The position numbers and the translations under genes are program-made. Positions 35,387 through 45,936 of a stretch of 64,000 bases of DNA are shown here, piece after piece. Position 1 is the first letter of the stretch. Each line of letters opens with the position of its first letter. The notes beneath the pieces were generated by a model that did not search any database, was not told the origin of the DNA, and was given only the letters and a program-made list of their open reading frames with translations. Source of the stretch: JAMXLO01 sp963726125 (GTDB lineage: Bacteria > Pseudomonadota > Alphaproteobacteria > Acetobacterales > Acetobacteraceae); the NCBI GenBank assembly GCA_963726125.1, contig CAVSBG010000013.1, positions 620,001 to 684,000 of the forward strand, written 5' to 3'.

Positions 35387-35717
35387 TGCCTCCCAGTCTG
35401 GGCAAGCCGATCGAGTTTCATTTGCATTGCACATGAGACTTTGCTGAGGCAGCGCCCGCTGTACTGATCCACTGTTTTCAGTTGGACGGAAATTGGCATA
35501 GAGCAATTCAAGCGCCACAGCGGAGCGCTGACGCAGGGACCACAACGGAAACTCTGCGATCCGTTCCGCAAGATCCCTGGATGTAACTCCCAAGAAACGA
35601 ACCTGGCCGTAGCAAGCGCGGCGCCGTGGGTTGGTGAGCGTTTCCAGCCACCGAACCTGACGCGGCAGTGCACAGCCAGACGCCGCGAATCCCGGGCCTG
35701 GCAGCAGGGGGATTCCC
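35387..35717. other. 331-bp gap upstream of the giant repeat gene
   Basis: No gene I can support. The minus strand carries an open stretch whose translation is protein-like (VRFLGVTSRDLAERIAEFPL, LRQRSAVALELLYANFR) but it has no good start and continues into the antisense of the repeat gene; it could be the end of a decayed gene. The plus strand ends with GGGGGATTCCC, the likely ribosome site of the repeat gene. The promoter of that gene presumably lies here. Confidence 0.4.
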
Positions 35718-38700
35718 ATGACCGACGTTCCAATGACAGGCGCCACCGGGGTCGCGGGCACGAATGGTTCAGGGCCCGGCATAGCGGGGAGCACTGGCGG
35801 CAACGGCGGAAATGCGAGCGCCGCGAACACGACGTCCACGGCCACGACAAATTCGGCTGAGGCAACAGGCGGGACGGGCGGCGTGGGTGGCAATGGCGGC
35901 GCCGGAGCCAATGGCGGCGCGGGCGGCAGCGGCGGAAATGCGACCGCGAACACAACGACGTCCGAGCCAGGCACGGTATCGTCGACCTCGACCGCCAACG
36001 GTGGTTGGGGCGGCGCGCCCGGGAACGACGGATCGGCTCCGCCGACCCATCCCGGCAACAATGGCGGCGCGGGCGGAACGGCAACCGCAACCACCTCGGC
36101 GACCGGCACGACGGGCGCGGCTGCAAGCAGCACCGCGACCGGCGGCTCCGGCGCCACGGGAGCCGGCACCGGCCATACCGGTGGCGCGGGTGGGACGGCG
36201 ACCGGTTCCTTGGCGAACGCGGTAACGGGGTCAGGTTCCGCCAATGCCAACGTGGTGCAAACGGGTGGCAATGGTGGTGGCGGTTCGACCGGAGCCAGTG
36301 GCGGCGCGGGGGCCTCCAGCACATCCGCTACGGCGACAGCGACCAGCACGAGTGGGTCTGCGACCGCGGGCGCCATCGCGACCGGCGGCAGCGGTGGCAG
36401 CGCCAATGTCGGAGGACCGGCAGCAGGGACCGGCAACGGCGGTGCCGGCGGCAGCGTGAGCGGTATTGCGACATCGGCGACCGGCACGAGCGCTACGGCG
36501 GCGACGTCCGCAACGGGCGGCTCCGGCGGCACTGGATCGGGCAGCGGCCATGTCGGTGGCACAGGCGGTGCGGTCAGCGGCACGACAGCGGTGGCAACGG
36601 CGACCGGTGCGGGTATCGCGAAGGCGACGGTGACGCAAACCGGCGGCAACGGCGGCGGCGGTTCCAACGGGGCGAACGGCGGGGCCGGCGCCGCCAGTTC
36701 GCTCAACAATGCGGTCAGCGGGATCACCAATGGGGGCACGCTCACGCTGGCCCAGTACGCCGTCGGCGGCCAGGGCGGCAGTAGCTCAGGTGGGTTGGGG
36801 GGCAATGGCGGGGCGGCATCTTCCACCTTGACGGTCACTGATACCAAGAGCGCATCGGTCGAAGGCGACACCGCCGCGACAGGCGGCGCCGGCGGTGCGG
36901 GCACCGGGGTTGGCACAGCGGGAGGCGCCTCGATCGCAGCCAGCACCATCAAGGGCGCCCTGGTGGTCACGGCCAATGCTTCGGCGACGGCCGGCCGGGG
37001 CGGGCCGGGCAACGGAACCGGCAATGGCGCCGGTGGTGCAGCCAACGCAACCGCGAGTGCGGCGAGCACGGGCGTGGCGATCAGCAGTGCGGCGACCGCC
37101 AACGCCGTTGCGGTAGGTGGCAAAGGTGGCGGCGCCTCGGGGGCTGGTGCTGGTGGCGCGGGTGGCTCCGGCAAGGCGGTCGCAGCGGCAACCGGCGTGA
37201 ACGGAGCGGCATCGGCGACCGCCAACGCGACCGGTGGCAACGGCGGCGACGCCAACAGCGGGGCGCTTCCGGGCGGTTTCGGCAACGGCGGTGCCGGCGG
37301 TGCAGTGAACGGCACGACAGCGTCCGCGATCATCACCTCGGCCAAGGCACTCAATAATGCCATGGCGAACAGCGTGGCGACGGGCGGCTCCGGTGGCGCT
37401 GGCTGGGGTGCCGGCAACTTCGGTGGTGCCGGAGGCAGCGCAAGCAATACCACCGCCAAGGCGGTGGCCAGTTCGGGTAATGCTACCGCCTCGGTGACCC
37501 AGACCGGCGGCAACGGCGGTGTTGGATCCGGTAGTTTCACTTGGCCCGGGGTCGGCCCCGCGGCGGGTGGGGCCGGCGCGTCCAGCACCTTGACCAACGC
37601 TGTCAGCGGCACAACCAAAGGGTTTCAGCTCGCCCTGAGTCAGACTGCAATCGGCGGATCCGGGGGCACCAGCGCTGGCGGTCTCGGCGGCGTCGGTGGA
37701 GCGGCGACGTCCACCCTGACCTTCAACGACACGACGACCAATTCCTCGAGCCTCAGCCTCGGTGTCACCGGCACGACAGTCGCGACGGGTGGCAATGGCG
37801 GGGCAAGTGGTGGAGCCGCCGGTGCCAGCGGCGGCGGCGCAACGTCATCCGCGACAATAACCAGCGCTCAATTCGCGACTTCCCTGGCCCAGGCAACCGG
37901 CGGCAACGGCGGCAACGCGACCGGCACTGGCAACGGCGCAGCGGGTGGTTCGGCATCGGCGGCGGCGATTGCGACCGGCAAGGGTTCCAGCGTCGTGAAC
38001 GCCACCGCCAAGGCGCTTGGTGGCAATGGTGGAGCGGCCGCCGCCGCTGGCAACGGTGGCGCCGCCGGCACCGCGACCGCAAACGCGACCGCGACCAGCC
38101 CTGGTGGTTCGGCAGCAGCGGTGGCGGGCGCAATCGGAGGTAACGGCGGCGCGGCCAACGGATACGGCAGTGGCGCCGCGGGCGGTGGCGTCAGCAGCAC
38201 CAGCGCCACCGCCAGCAGCGCCAGCGCCTCGGCGACGAGCACCGCGACCGGCGGCAACGGCGGCGCTGGATCGGGCGTGAATTCAGGTGGCTGGCGCGGG
38301 GGGGATCGCGACCCAGACAATGGCCACGGTCGCCGCCACGGGCACATCGGGCAGCGCAACCGTTTCGGTGACGCAGACCGGCGGCAATGGCGGCGCTGGT
38401 CTGAATGGAGCCATCGGTGGTGCCGGCGCCTCCAGCAGCCTGCTCAATGCCGTCAGCGGCGTGACCAATGGCGGAGCGTTGTTGCTGTCGCAGACCGCCA
38501 TCGGTGGTGTGGGTGGCACCAGCGCCGGCGACCTCGCCGGCATTGGCGGGACGGCAAGTTCCAGCCTGACGGTCACCGACGCCGCGACCGTCAACCACAA
38601 GGCCAGCACCTCGGTCGAAGGCGATGTTATCGCCACCGGCGGCGCTGCCGGTGCGGGCAACGGGTCCGGGAATGTCGGCGTCGCCGGCGGCAATGCGACC

Positions 38701-41193
38701 GCAACCAGCATCATCGCGGGCACCCAGGCCGTCACCGCGAAGGCGACGGCGACGGGTGGTCTCGGTGGGTCCATGGACGCGGCCTCCGGCGGTACCGGAG
38801 GTTCGGCGACAGCGACCGCCAGCGCCACCAGCAGTGGCGGCCCTGCGGTCGCGACTGCAACCACCCTCAACGGCGGCGGAGGCAGCGCGACGGTGTTCGG
38901 TAATGGCGCCGCCGGGACCGGCTCGAGCGGAACGACTGCCTCCGCCTCCGGCACCACCGCCACCGCTACGAGTACCGCGTCAGGTGGCATTGGGGGCATT
39001 GGTTTTGGTTTGGGCCATGCGGCTGGCAAGGGTGGCGTCGTAACCGGAACAACGGCGACGGCAACAGCGACGACGGCGGCCGCTTCGGCTACCGCGACGG
39101 TGACGCAGACGGGCGGCAGCGGCGGCAACGGCGTTGGCGGTGCCACAGCAGGCGCGGGTGCGGCGAGCACCCTGACAAACTCCGTCGGCGGGATCACAAA
39201 TAATGGCACGCTGACCTTGTCGCAGACCGCCGACGGAGGATCCGGTGGAACGGACAGTGGCGCCGCCGGTGGCCAAGGCGGAGCCGCTTCCGCCTCGATG
39301 AACAACACCATCAACGAAAACACGAACGGCGGTGCGCTGGTCCTGACTGACGTAGCCCTCGGCGGTTCCGGCGGCAGTGCACCGGGAGCCACTGGCGGAG
39401 GAGGCGGGGCGGCGAGCGCCGCCATAAGCCTCGATGGCACCACGGCCACGACACCGATGGCCAGCATTTCCGGCACGTCGGTCGCCACGGGCGGCTCCGG
39501 TGGCGCCGAGAGCAGCAATGTGGGTTCCATCGGCGGAGCGGCAACCGCCTCCACCGTGCTGAAGGGAGCGTTGACCGTAACGGCGGTGGCGGTCTCGACG
39601 GGGGGCAGCGGCGGCGGTGGCATGGGAACCGGCATTCGGCCTGCCGGTACGGCAAAATCCACAGCCTCGGCGACGAGCACCGGGGGCTCCGCCACCGCCA
39701 CTGCCAGCGCGCTCGGGGGGCCCGGCTTCGTCGCGCTCGCGACCAACGCCGGCTACACCGGCGGCACTGTGAGCGGGTCGACAGCCTCGGCGACGGTCGG
39801 TACGGCGGCGAAGCTGGCTACCGCCACCAGTTCGGCGACTGGCGGATCCGGCGGCGAGGCCATTGGGGTCGGGGACGTGGGCGGCGCCGGCGGGGTTGCG
39901 ACCGCGACCGCTTCCATGGCGACAGCGACAGCCGCTGCAACGACGACAGCTCCGGCTGCCAATGCGACGTCGGTGGTGGCGCAGACAGGGGGCAGCGGCG
40001 GGACAGGCGTGTCCGGCGCGAATGGCGGAGCCGGGGCGCTCAGCACGCTGTTGAACGCCGCTCTGGGGACCACCAACGGCGGCACTCTGACCCTGACGCA
40101 GGTAGCCACAGGCGGCGCGGGCGGCGCCAGCGTCGGCGGCGTCGCCGGGAATGGCGGCGCTGCGAGTTCGAGCCTGACGCTCGATGACACTAAAGCCAAG
40201 TTGCACAGTGCCACGATCCAGGGCACCACGTCCGCGGTCGGAGGCGCCGGAGGCACCGACAACAACGGACCGGCCGGCGGTAACGGCGGGGCCGCGACCG
40301 CCACCATCATGGTGACCGGCTCACCCACGACGACGGCCGGTACCGTGTCTCCGGATGTAGTCAGTGCCGTTGCCTCGGCGACTGGTGGCAGCGGCGGCAC
40401 GAGCCTTGTCACCGGCGGATTTGGCGGAGCCGCAACGGCTTCGTCCGATGCCATAGGCAAGACCATCACCTCCACGGCGGTCGCGACGGGCGGAGCCGGG
40501 CCAAGCGGCGCCGGAAGCGCCATTGCGTCGGCTGCGGCGACCGGCCAGAGCGGAACCGCGGAGGCGGTCGCATCGACATCGCTGCCGTCGGGCGCCCGTG
40601 TGACGAGCGTCACCGGGACAGCATTGACGAGCGTTGCCGGTACGGTCGCCGTGACGGCGGAGGCGGTCATCGGTGCACCGGCGCCCGCTTTCATCACCAC
40701 CAAACAGGCCTTGGCCCTGGTGACGGGAGCGCCCCTCGCGGCCGACACAACGCCTGTTATCACCTCGGATCCGACGATTGCCGGAGCCATCGGCAGCAAC
40801 CCGTCGCTCCTGGGGCTGGGTTCGCTCGGTGGCAGCTACGCGGCGGGGACGACGGGGATCGAAACGATCACCAGCGTTGCGGACTTCAAGGTCGCGTTGA
40901 ATTCGGCCGACCTGTCGAGGGACCTCGTCGTCGGACTGTATGGCGGAACCCCGCTGGCCGGGGCTGGCGTGACCGGCGTCTCACTCGATATCAATGCCAA
41001 CGGGGTCGACGTCTCCAAGGCGTTCGCCGACGCGGCGTCTGCTGCGAACTACTTCAACGATAGTGCGGTCGATCTGGGATCGCTCTCGGGTGCCGCTTTT
41101 GCGTCCGGATCAGTCAATCTGGCGGTCACCATGAAAGTAACCGTGGACGCGCCAAATTCGGGGTTCTTTGGGCACATCATCGTAACGGGTTGA
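35718..41193 (+). CDS. Giant Gly/Ala/Thr/Ser-rich PGRS-like repeat protein, one-base frameshift
   Basis: About 1,825 residues once the extra T at 38292 (GGC-T-GGC) is removed; as given, the first frame drifts into basic nonsense after about residue 858 and the rest is open in the next frame. The protein is dominated by GGNGG, GGSGG, GGAGG and TATATS-like runs, with super-repeats starting VTQTGGNGG and containing NAVSGITNGGTLTLAQ. It has no signal peptide, no mycobacterial PE domain and no LPXTG or PEP-CTERM anchor. The last 190 residues are non-repetitive (SVADFKVALNSADLSRDLVV, VSLDINANGVDVSKAFADAA) and look like a compact beta domain. The plus strand is chosen because of its ribosome site and folded C-terminus. 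Secreted or surface-matrix function is inferred from composition only. Confidence 0.78.
36252..40230 (+). repeat. Super-repeats within the giant glycine-rich protein
   Basis: The motif V(T/V)QTGG followed by a GGxG run recurs at about 36252, 36630, 37494, 38368, 39100 and 39976. Spacing after the first is 864, 874, 732 and 876 bp. Five of the units continue with a more conserved, less glycine-rich segment of the type LNNAVSGITNGGTLTLAQ, a GGxGGxSxGG run, and a SSTLTVTDT-like strand. They are divergent at the sequence level, unlike the near-identical copies in the 5' surface protein. Confidence 0.75.
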
Positions 41194-41240
41194 CGGGAAT
41201 GCCGGGACTTTCTCGGACGGTAAGTCGCCTACGCTGACGG

Positions 41241-42044
41241 TCAGCCCGCCAGCTCGCGCGAGCGCTTCGTCGCGTCGGCGATCGCACGGCTGACCGCGGC
41301 TGGCCAGGCGTCCGACGCCATCAGCACGGCGAGCGCGCGTTCCGTGGTGCCACCGGGACTGGTGACCGCGATGCGCAGTGCCGCGGCATCCTCGGGACTG
41401 GCCGCCAGCAACGCTCCCGAGCCTGACACCGTCTGCCTGGCCAACAGCCGCGCGAGGTCAGGCGGGATGCCCTGCTCCAGCGCCGCCTGTTCCATCAACT
41501 CGGCGAGCAGGAACACGTAGGCGGGGCCACTGCCGGACACCGCGGTGACCGGGTCGAGCAGCGCCTCATCGTCGACCCAGGCAACGACGCCGATGGCCTG
41601 CAGCAGGCGCTCGCACAACACGCGCTGCGGCGTGCTGACGCCGGCGCCGGGACAGGCAACGGTGACGCCCTGACGCACCGCCGCCGGCGTGTTCGGCATC
41701 GCCCGCACGATCGCAGCGCTCTCGCCCAGCAGCGAGCGCATGCCGCGGATGGTGCGGCCGGCCATGATCGACAGGAACACCGCCTGGCCGGCGTTGCGTG
41801 CATGTTGCGGCAGCGCCTCGGCGGCGCTTTGCGGCTTCACCGCCAGAACGACGGCGGCGGGCGCGAAACCCGCCGGGATGGAGGCAGCATCCGGCACCAC
41901 GGTCAGGTCCGGGCCCGCCATGCGCGCCGCGTCGGGGGCGGGATCGACGGCGACCGACGCGGCCAGTCCCTGCTCGCGCCAACCGGACAGCATCGCACTG
42001 CCCATGCGGCCGCAGCCGACCAGCAGGATGGGGGGCAGGCTCAT
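41241..42044 (-). CDS. proC: Pyrroline-5-carboxylate reductase
   Basis: A 267-residue NAD(P)H-dependent enzyme that makes L-proline from 1-pyrroline-5-carboxylate. It begins with the Rossmann motif PILLVGCGRMGSAMLSGW and contains VVLAVKPQ, RAMPNTPAAVRQGVTV, the active-site signature TAVSGSGPAYVFLLAELMEQ and VTSPGGTTERALAVL. The ATG MSLPP is chosen; the frame is open further upstream but overlaps the ybjN-like gene. It is the last gene of a minus-strand group with ybjN-like and ubiK genes. Confidence 0.92.
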   Translation of the reverse strand: MSLPPILLVGCGRMGSAMLSGWREQGLAASVAVDPAPDAARMAGPDLTVVPDAASIPAGFAPAAVVLAVKPQSAAEALPQHARNAGQAVFLSIMAGRTIRGMRSLLGESAAIVRAMPNTPAAVRQGVTVACPGAGVSTPQRVLCERLLQAIGVVAWVDDEALLDPVTAVSGSGPAYVFLLAELMEQAALEQGIPPDLARLLARQTVSGSGALLAASPEDAAALRIAVTSPGGTTERALAVLMASDAWPAAVSRAIADATKRSRELAG

Positions 42045-42075
42045 GCGCGAACCCGCGTTGAACGTGAGCCGGCCA

Positions 42076-42576
42076 TCATGCCTCGCCGACGCACTCGAGC
42101 ATGGCGGCCGCCAGTGCGTCCTGCGGCGACTTGCCGCCCCACAGCACGAACTGGAAGGCGGGGAAGAAGCGCTCGCACTCGGTGATCGCGATATCCACCA
42201 TGTCCTCCAGGCTTTCTGCCGAGGCGCCGGGCGCGCCGCGCAGCAGCACGGCGTGGCGGAACACCGGCATGCCGTCGCCGCTCTCGATGCCAAAATGGCC
42301 GATCCACAGGCGGTCATTGGCCAATGCCAGCAGTTCATAGAGCAGGCCGCGACGCTTCTCCGGCACTTTCAGGTCGAAGGTGCAGGTGAAATGCATGGCG
42401 CTTATTTCGTGCGACCAGGAGAAGTACAGGCCGTAGTCGCACCAGCGGCCGGGGGCTTCGGCGGCCATCTCGGAATCACTGCGCCGGTCGAACGCCCAAT
42501 CGTTGGCGATGACGATCTGCTCCATGATGTCCAGGGGATTGGCGGCAGCGTCGTGGCTGAGGGCCGTCATCGACAT
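42076..42576 (-). CDS. YbjN-domain protein
   Basis: A 166-residue protein of the YbjN family, which has a type III secretion chaperone-like fold. Recognisable parts are the N-terminal PLDIMEQIVIANDWAFDRRS, GLYFSWSHEISAMHFTCTFD and LWIGHFGIESGDGMPVFRHA. In other proteobacteria YbjN affects motility, envelope stress and exopolysaccharide, but no biochemical activity is established. It is co-oriented with proC, 31 bp upstream of it, and the proC-ybjN pairing is common in alphaproteobacteria. Confidence 0.85.
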   Translation of the reverse strand: MSMTALSHDAAANPLDIMEQIVIANDWAFDRRSDSEMAAEAPGRWCDYGLYFSWSHEISAMHFTCTFDLKVPEKRRGLLYELLALANDRLWIGHFGIESGDGMPVFRHAVLLRGAPGASAESLEDMVDIAITECERFFPAFQFVLWGGKSPQDALAAAMLECVGEA

Positions 42577-42697
42577 GCGTGGTCTCCCATCGTGGAGGAA
42601 GGCCGGGACGGTTTCCTGGACTACCGTATCTTGGGGTTACGGAACCAGGTTAACCACGAATCCGAGCCTAGCGATGCGCCGCGCCGCGCCGCAAGGG

Positions 42698-42991
42698 TCA
42701 CGATGACTGTTTCGGTGTCTCGATCGCCGCGACTCGCACTTCCAGTGCGGCAAGGCGCTCGGAAATCTCGCGGAGTTGCGCTTCGGCCACTTCCTGGCCG
42801 GCTTTGGCGTTGGCGGCGAGCTCCTCCATCGCGTCCAGTTCCTCACGCTTCACGAGGTCCAGGCGGCGAATCGCCTCGTCGATGCGGGCGCGGGCCAGCG
42901 CCTCGAACTCCTCGCGCAGACCGGCGAGTGCCGACATGGCGCCGCCGGCCACGCCGGCGAGGTCGTCAAAGAAGCGCGGCCGCTCGGTCAT
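42698..42991 (-). CDS. ubiK: Ubiquinone-biosynthesis accessory factor UbiK (BMFP family)
   Basis: A 97-residue protein: an N-terminal amphipathic region (FFDDLAGVAGGAMSALAGLR) followed by a long coiled coil ending AQLREISERLAALEVRVAAI. This is the typical layout of the membrane-fusogenic BMFP/UbiK family, which assists UbiJ and the soluble ubiquinone-synthesis metabolon. Length is normal. It is divergent from hldD with only a 56-bp gap, so the two promoters must overlap or be compact. Confidence 0.82.
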   Translation of the reverse strand: MTERPRFFDDLAGVAGGAMSALAGLREEFEALARARIDEAIRRLDLVKREELDAMEELAANAKAGQEVAEAQLREISERLAALEVRVAAIETPKQSS

Positions 42992-43047
42992 CGCGTTAAC
43001 CCCTCGGTGGCTTTTGTGGAATGGTACTCAGTTCTATAACGCCCGCC

Positions 43048-44028
43048 ATGATTCTGGTCACTGGCGGCGCTGGCTTCATCGGCTCGAACCTGCAGGCTGC
43101 CCTGGTGCGCCGCGGTCAGGAGACCATCATCGTCGATCGGCTGGGCAGCGATGGAAAATGGCGCAACCTGGCCAAACATCCGCCGTCGCGGCTGCTGCCG
43201 CCGGATGAGATCAGCAGCTTCCTGGAGAGCCGCCCCCCGCTGGAGATGGTCTACCACTTCGGCGCCATTTCCAGCACTACCGCGACGGATGGCGATGCGG
43301 CCTGGGACATCAACGTGGAGTTGCCACGGGACATCTGGCACTGGTGTTCCATTCATGGTGTGCGGCTGGTCTACGCCTCGTCCGCCGCAACCTACGGCAA
43401 CGGCAGCAACGGGTTCGACGATGGTACAGCCCTTTCGAGCCTGGAGCGGCTGCGGCCGCTCAACCTGTATGGCTGGACCAAGCACGCCTTCGACCTCCGC
43501 GTGGCCCGGGCGATCGCCGAGCGGCGGCCGCACCCGCCGCAATGGGTCGGGCTCAAGTTCTTCAACGTCTACGGCCCGAACGAATACCACAAGGGACACA
43601 TGATCTCCGTGGTCAAGGTCAAGCACGATGAAGTGGTCGCAGGTGGGTCTGCCCGGCTGTATCGTTCGACTGAGCCGGGACTGGCGGACGGCGAGCAGCG
43701 GCGCGACTTCATCTGGGTGGGCGACGTGGTGGACACGCTGCTGTGGCTGCTGGATACGCCGTCGGTGAACGGGCTGTTCAATCTCGGGACCGGGCAGGCC
43801 CGCAGCTACCTGGACCTGGCGCATGCGGTGTGTGACGCGGCCGGGATGCCGCGCAAGGTGGAATTCGTCGACATGCCGGAAGCGCTGCGGGGGCAATATC
43901 AGTCGTTCACCGAGGCGCCGATGGCCCGGCTGCAGGCGGCCGGCTACAGTCGCCAGTTCACGCCTCTGGAAGAAGGCGTGCGGCGTTATGTGCAGGATTA
44001 CCTGACGCAGCCCGATCCCTACGTATGA
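43048..44028 (+). CDS. hldD: ADP-L-glycero-D-manno-heptose 6-epimerase
   Basis: A 326-residue short-chain dehydrogenase/epimerase (RfaD/HldD). It begins with the NADP-binding motif MILVTGGAGFIGSNLQAAL, has the catalytic YxxxK in NLYGWTKHAFD, and family segments FGAISSTTATDGD, FFNVYGPNEYHKGHMISVV and RDFIWVGDVV. It makes the L,D-heptose donor for the LPS inner core. An upstream ATG nine codons earlier exists but the chosen one sits at the fold start. The stop overlaps the lgt ATG (ATGA). Confidence 0.92.
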   Translation: MILVTGGAGFIGSNLQAALVRRGQETIIVDRLGSDGKWRNLAKHPPSRLLPPDEISSFLESRPPLEMVYHFGAISSTTATDGDAAWDINVELPRDIWHWCSIHGVRLVYASSAATYGNGSNGFDDGTALSSLERLRPLNLYGWTKHAFDLRVARAIAERRPHPPQWVGLKFFNVYGPNEYHKGHMISVVKVKHDEVVAGGSARLYRSTEPGLADGEQRRDFIWVGDVVDTLLWLLDTPSVNGLFNLGTGQARSYLDLAHAVCDAAGMPRKVEFVDMPEALRGQYQSFTEAPMARLQAAGYSRQFTPLEEGVRRYVQDYLTQPDPYV

Positions 44029-44819
44029 TCCCCGTCCTGCTGTTCCCGGACCTCAGCCCGACGCTGGTTCAGATCGGGCCATTCGCCATACGTTGGTACG
44101 CGCTGGCCTATATCGGCGGGCTGGTGTTGGGGTGGCAGTTGCTGCGGCGGCTGGTCATCAAGACGCCCGAGGTGGCGACGCAGGCGCAGGCGGACGATTA
44201 TCTCACCTGGGCGACGCTGGGCGTGGTGCTCGGCGGACGTATCGGCTTCGTGCTGTTCTACCAGCCGGCGTATTACCTGGCGCATCCCGCGCTGGCACTC
44301 GCCGTCTGGGAAGGCGGCATGAGCTTCCACGGCGGCGCGCTCGGCGTGGCGCTGGCAACGTGGTGGTTCTGTCGCCGGAACGGCATCCCCATTCTGGGCT
44401 TTGCCGATCGCGTGGCGGTGTGCACGCCGATCGGGCTTGGGCTCGGACGGGTGGCGAACTTCATCAATGATGAGCTGTGGGGGCGGCCGGCACCCGAGTC
44501 GCTGCCCTGGGCGATGATCTTCCCCAACGATCCGCTGCACCTGCCGCGACACCCGAGCCAGCTGTATGAAGTGATGCTGGAAGGCGTGGTGCTGTTCTGC
44601 GTGATGTTCGCGCTGTCGCGGCGTGCGAGCATCCGCGCGCGGTTGGGCTGTCTGACTGGCGCGTTCCTGGTTGGCTATGGTGTTGCGCGTACAACCGCCG
44701 AGTTCTTTCGCCAGCCGGATGTGTATCTTGGGTATCTGATCGGTGGGGCGACGATGGGTCAATTGCTGTCGATCCCGATGCTGCTCGTGGGTGCGTGGCT
44801 GATCCTGCGCACGCGGTGA
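44025..44819 (+). CDS. lgt: Prolipoprotein diacylglyceryl transferase
   Basis: A 264-residue inner-membrane enzyme with seven hydrophobic helices that attaches diacylglycerol to the lipobox cysteine of prolipoproteins. The Lgt signature is GLGRVANFINDELWGRP, with FAIRWYALAYIGGLVLGWQL near the start, GGMSFHGGALGV and RHPSQLYEVMLEG. Both catalytic-region histidine and arginine segments are intact. It is coupled to hldD upstream and midA downstream (TGATG overlap). Confidence 0.94.
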   Translation: MIPVLLFPDLSPTLVQIGPFAIRWYALAYIGGLVLGWQLLRRLVIKTPEVATQAQADDYLTWATLGVVLGGRIGFVLFYQPAYYLAHPALALAVWEGGMSFHGGALGVALATWWFCRRNGIPILGFADRVAVCTPIGLGLGRVANFINDELWGRPAPESLPWAMIFPNDPLHLPRHPSQLYEVMLEGVVLFCVMFALSRRASIRARLGCLTGAFLVGYGVARTTAEFFRQPDVYLGYLIGGATMGQLLSIPMLLVGAWLILRTR

Positions 44820-45936
44820 TGGAACGGCTCGATCGGTTCATGGCGCGCGCCAACGCGGCCTACTACGCGACACATGACCCGTTCCGCGACTTCACCACCT
44901 CGCCGGAAATTACCCAGGTGTTCGGCGAGATCCTGGGGCTGTGGGCGGCGGTAACGTGGGAGCTGATCGGACGGCCGGACCCGGTGCTGCTGGTGGAATG
45001 CGGGCCGGGCCGCGGCACGCTGATGGCGGACGCTTTGCGGGCCGTGGCGCAGGTGGCGCCTGCGTTCGGGGCGGCACTGCGGCTGCATCTGGTCGAGACG
45101 TCGCCGCGGCTGCGGGCGCTGCAAGCGGAACATCTGCCGGGGGCGGTCTGGCATGACCGGCTGGAGACGGTGCCGGCGGGTCCGATGCTGCTGCTGGCGA
45201 ACGAGTTCCTCGACGCGCTGCCGATACGGCAGTTCGTGCGGCGCGAGGCAGGATGGATGGAGCGGTTCGTAGCGGAGGGGCGGTTTGTCGAGGTGGCGGT
45301 TAGCCCTCGCCTACTGTCTGAGGCTGGCCCGCTCCCGCTGTGGCACGCCGGCCCCCTCCCCCTCCCCCCTCCCGCCAGGGGAGGGGGAGTGCTCTGCCTG
45401 CAGATCCTCCCCCTCCCCTTGCGGGAGGGGGCGAGGGGGAGGGGGCCGGCGTGCACAGCGACATCATTCCCAGCGACATAATCCACGAACTGAATGAACC
45501 AGCCATGGCCATCGCACACGCGCTTGGAAGTCGCTTTTCTGCTCAGCCGGGCGCGGCACTCTTCCTGGACTACGGCCCGGAGCGCAGCGCGCCAGGCGAC
45601 AGTCTTCAGGCCCTCCGCGACGGCCGACCCGCTGATCCGCTGACCGTGTCTGGCACCGCCGACCTGACCGCCCATGTGGATTTCGCAGCGTTCGCCGCCA
45701 CCGCGCGCAACGCTGGCGGGGCAACTCATGGACCCGTTCCGCAGGGCGTGTTGCTGACCCGCCTCGGCCTGTTTCAGCGCACCGGTCGCCTTGCGCGTGG
45801 CCTGCCGCCGGCGCGCGCACTCAGTCTGACCGACGCCGCGCGGCGGCTCGCCGAACCGGACCGGATGGGCCGGCTCTTCAAGGCACTGGCACTTTGCAGC
45901 CCAGGCTGCGCAACGCCGCCCGGGTTCGCTGCCTGA
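44819..45936 (+). pseudogene. midA: MidA-family SAM-dependent methyltransferase interrupted by palindromic element
   Basis: MidA homologues are class I methyltransferases that dimethylate the NDUFS2 subunit of complex I in mitochondria, with bacterial homologues of less certain role. The N-terminal two-thirds is normal (TTSPEITQVFGEILGLWAAV, LLVECGPGRGTLMADALRA, LLLANEFLDALPIRQFVRRE). After VSPRLLSEAGPLPLWH the frame enters the GC-rich element and terminates; the C-terminal third (GAALFLDYGPERSAPGDSLQ, ADLTAHVDFAAFA, PQGVLLTRLG) is in another frame beyond it. The gene is therefore split by an approximately 112-bp insertion not divisible by three. Its start overlaps the lgt stop and its stop overlaps the next ATG, so the operon is otherwise intact. 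Confidence 0.82.
45343..45454. mobile_element. GC-rich palindromic element (two inverted copies) inside midA
   Basis: GCACGCCGGCCCCCTCCCCC leads in and GGGGGAGGGGGCCGGCGTGC closes, perfect or near-perfect terminal inverted repeats. Between them are two inverted copies of the unit also seen near 9.6, 13.05 and 18.5 kb (CCCTCCCGCCAGGGGAGGGG, then CTCCCCCTCCCCTTGCGGGA). It has no coding capacity of its own, so it is a non-autonomous, MITE- or REP-like element. No clear target duplication was recognised by eye. Confidence 0.7.

Noticed and set aside
35378..35700. Protein-like minus-strand sequence (VRFLGVTSRDLAERIAEFPL) in the gap before the giant repeat gene
   Set aside because: It has no proper start and runs on into antisense of the repeat gene. 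It may be the tail of a lost gene but cannot be called.
35718..38291. Assignment of the glycine-rich protein to mycobacterial PE_PGRS
   Set aside because: Composition is similar but the PE domain and the taxonomic context are missing; similarity is probably convergent.
35378..40799. Long minus-strand proline-rich frames opposite the giant repeat gene
   Set aside because: PPLPPVA-type sequence is what the complement of GGNGGA repeats gives. The plus strand has a ribosome site and a folded C-terminal domain.
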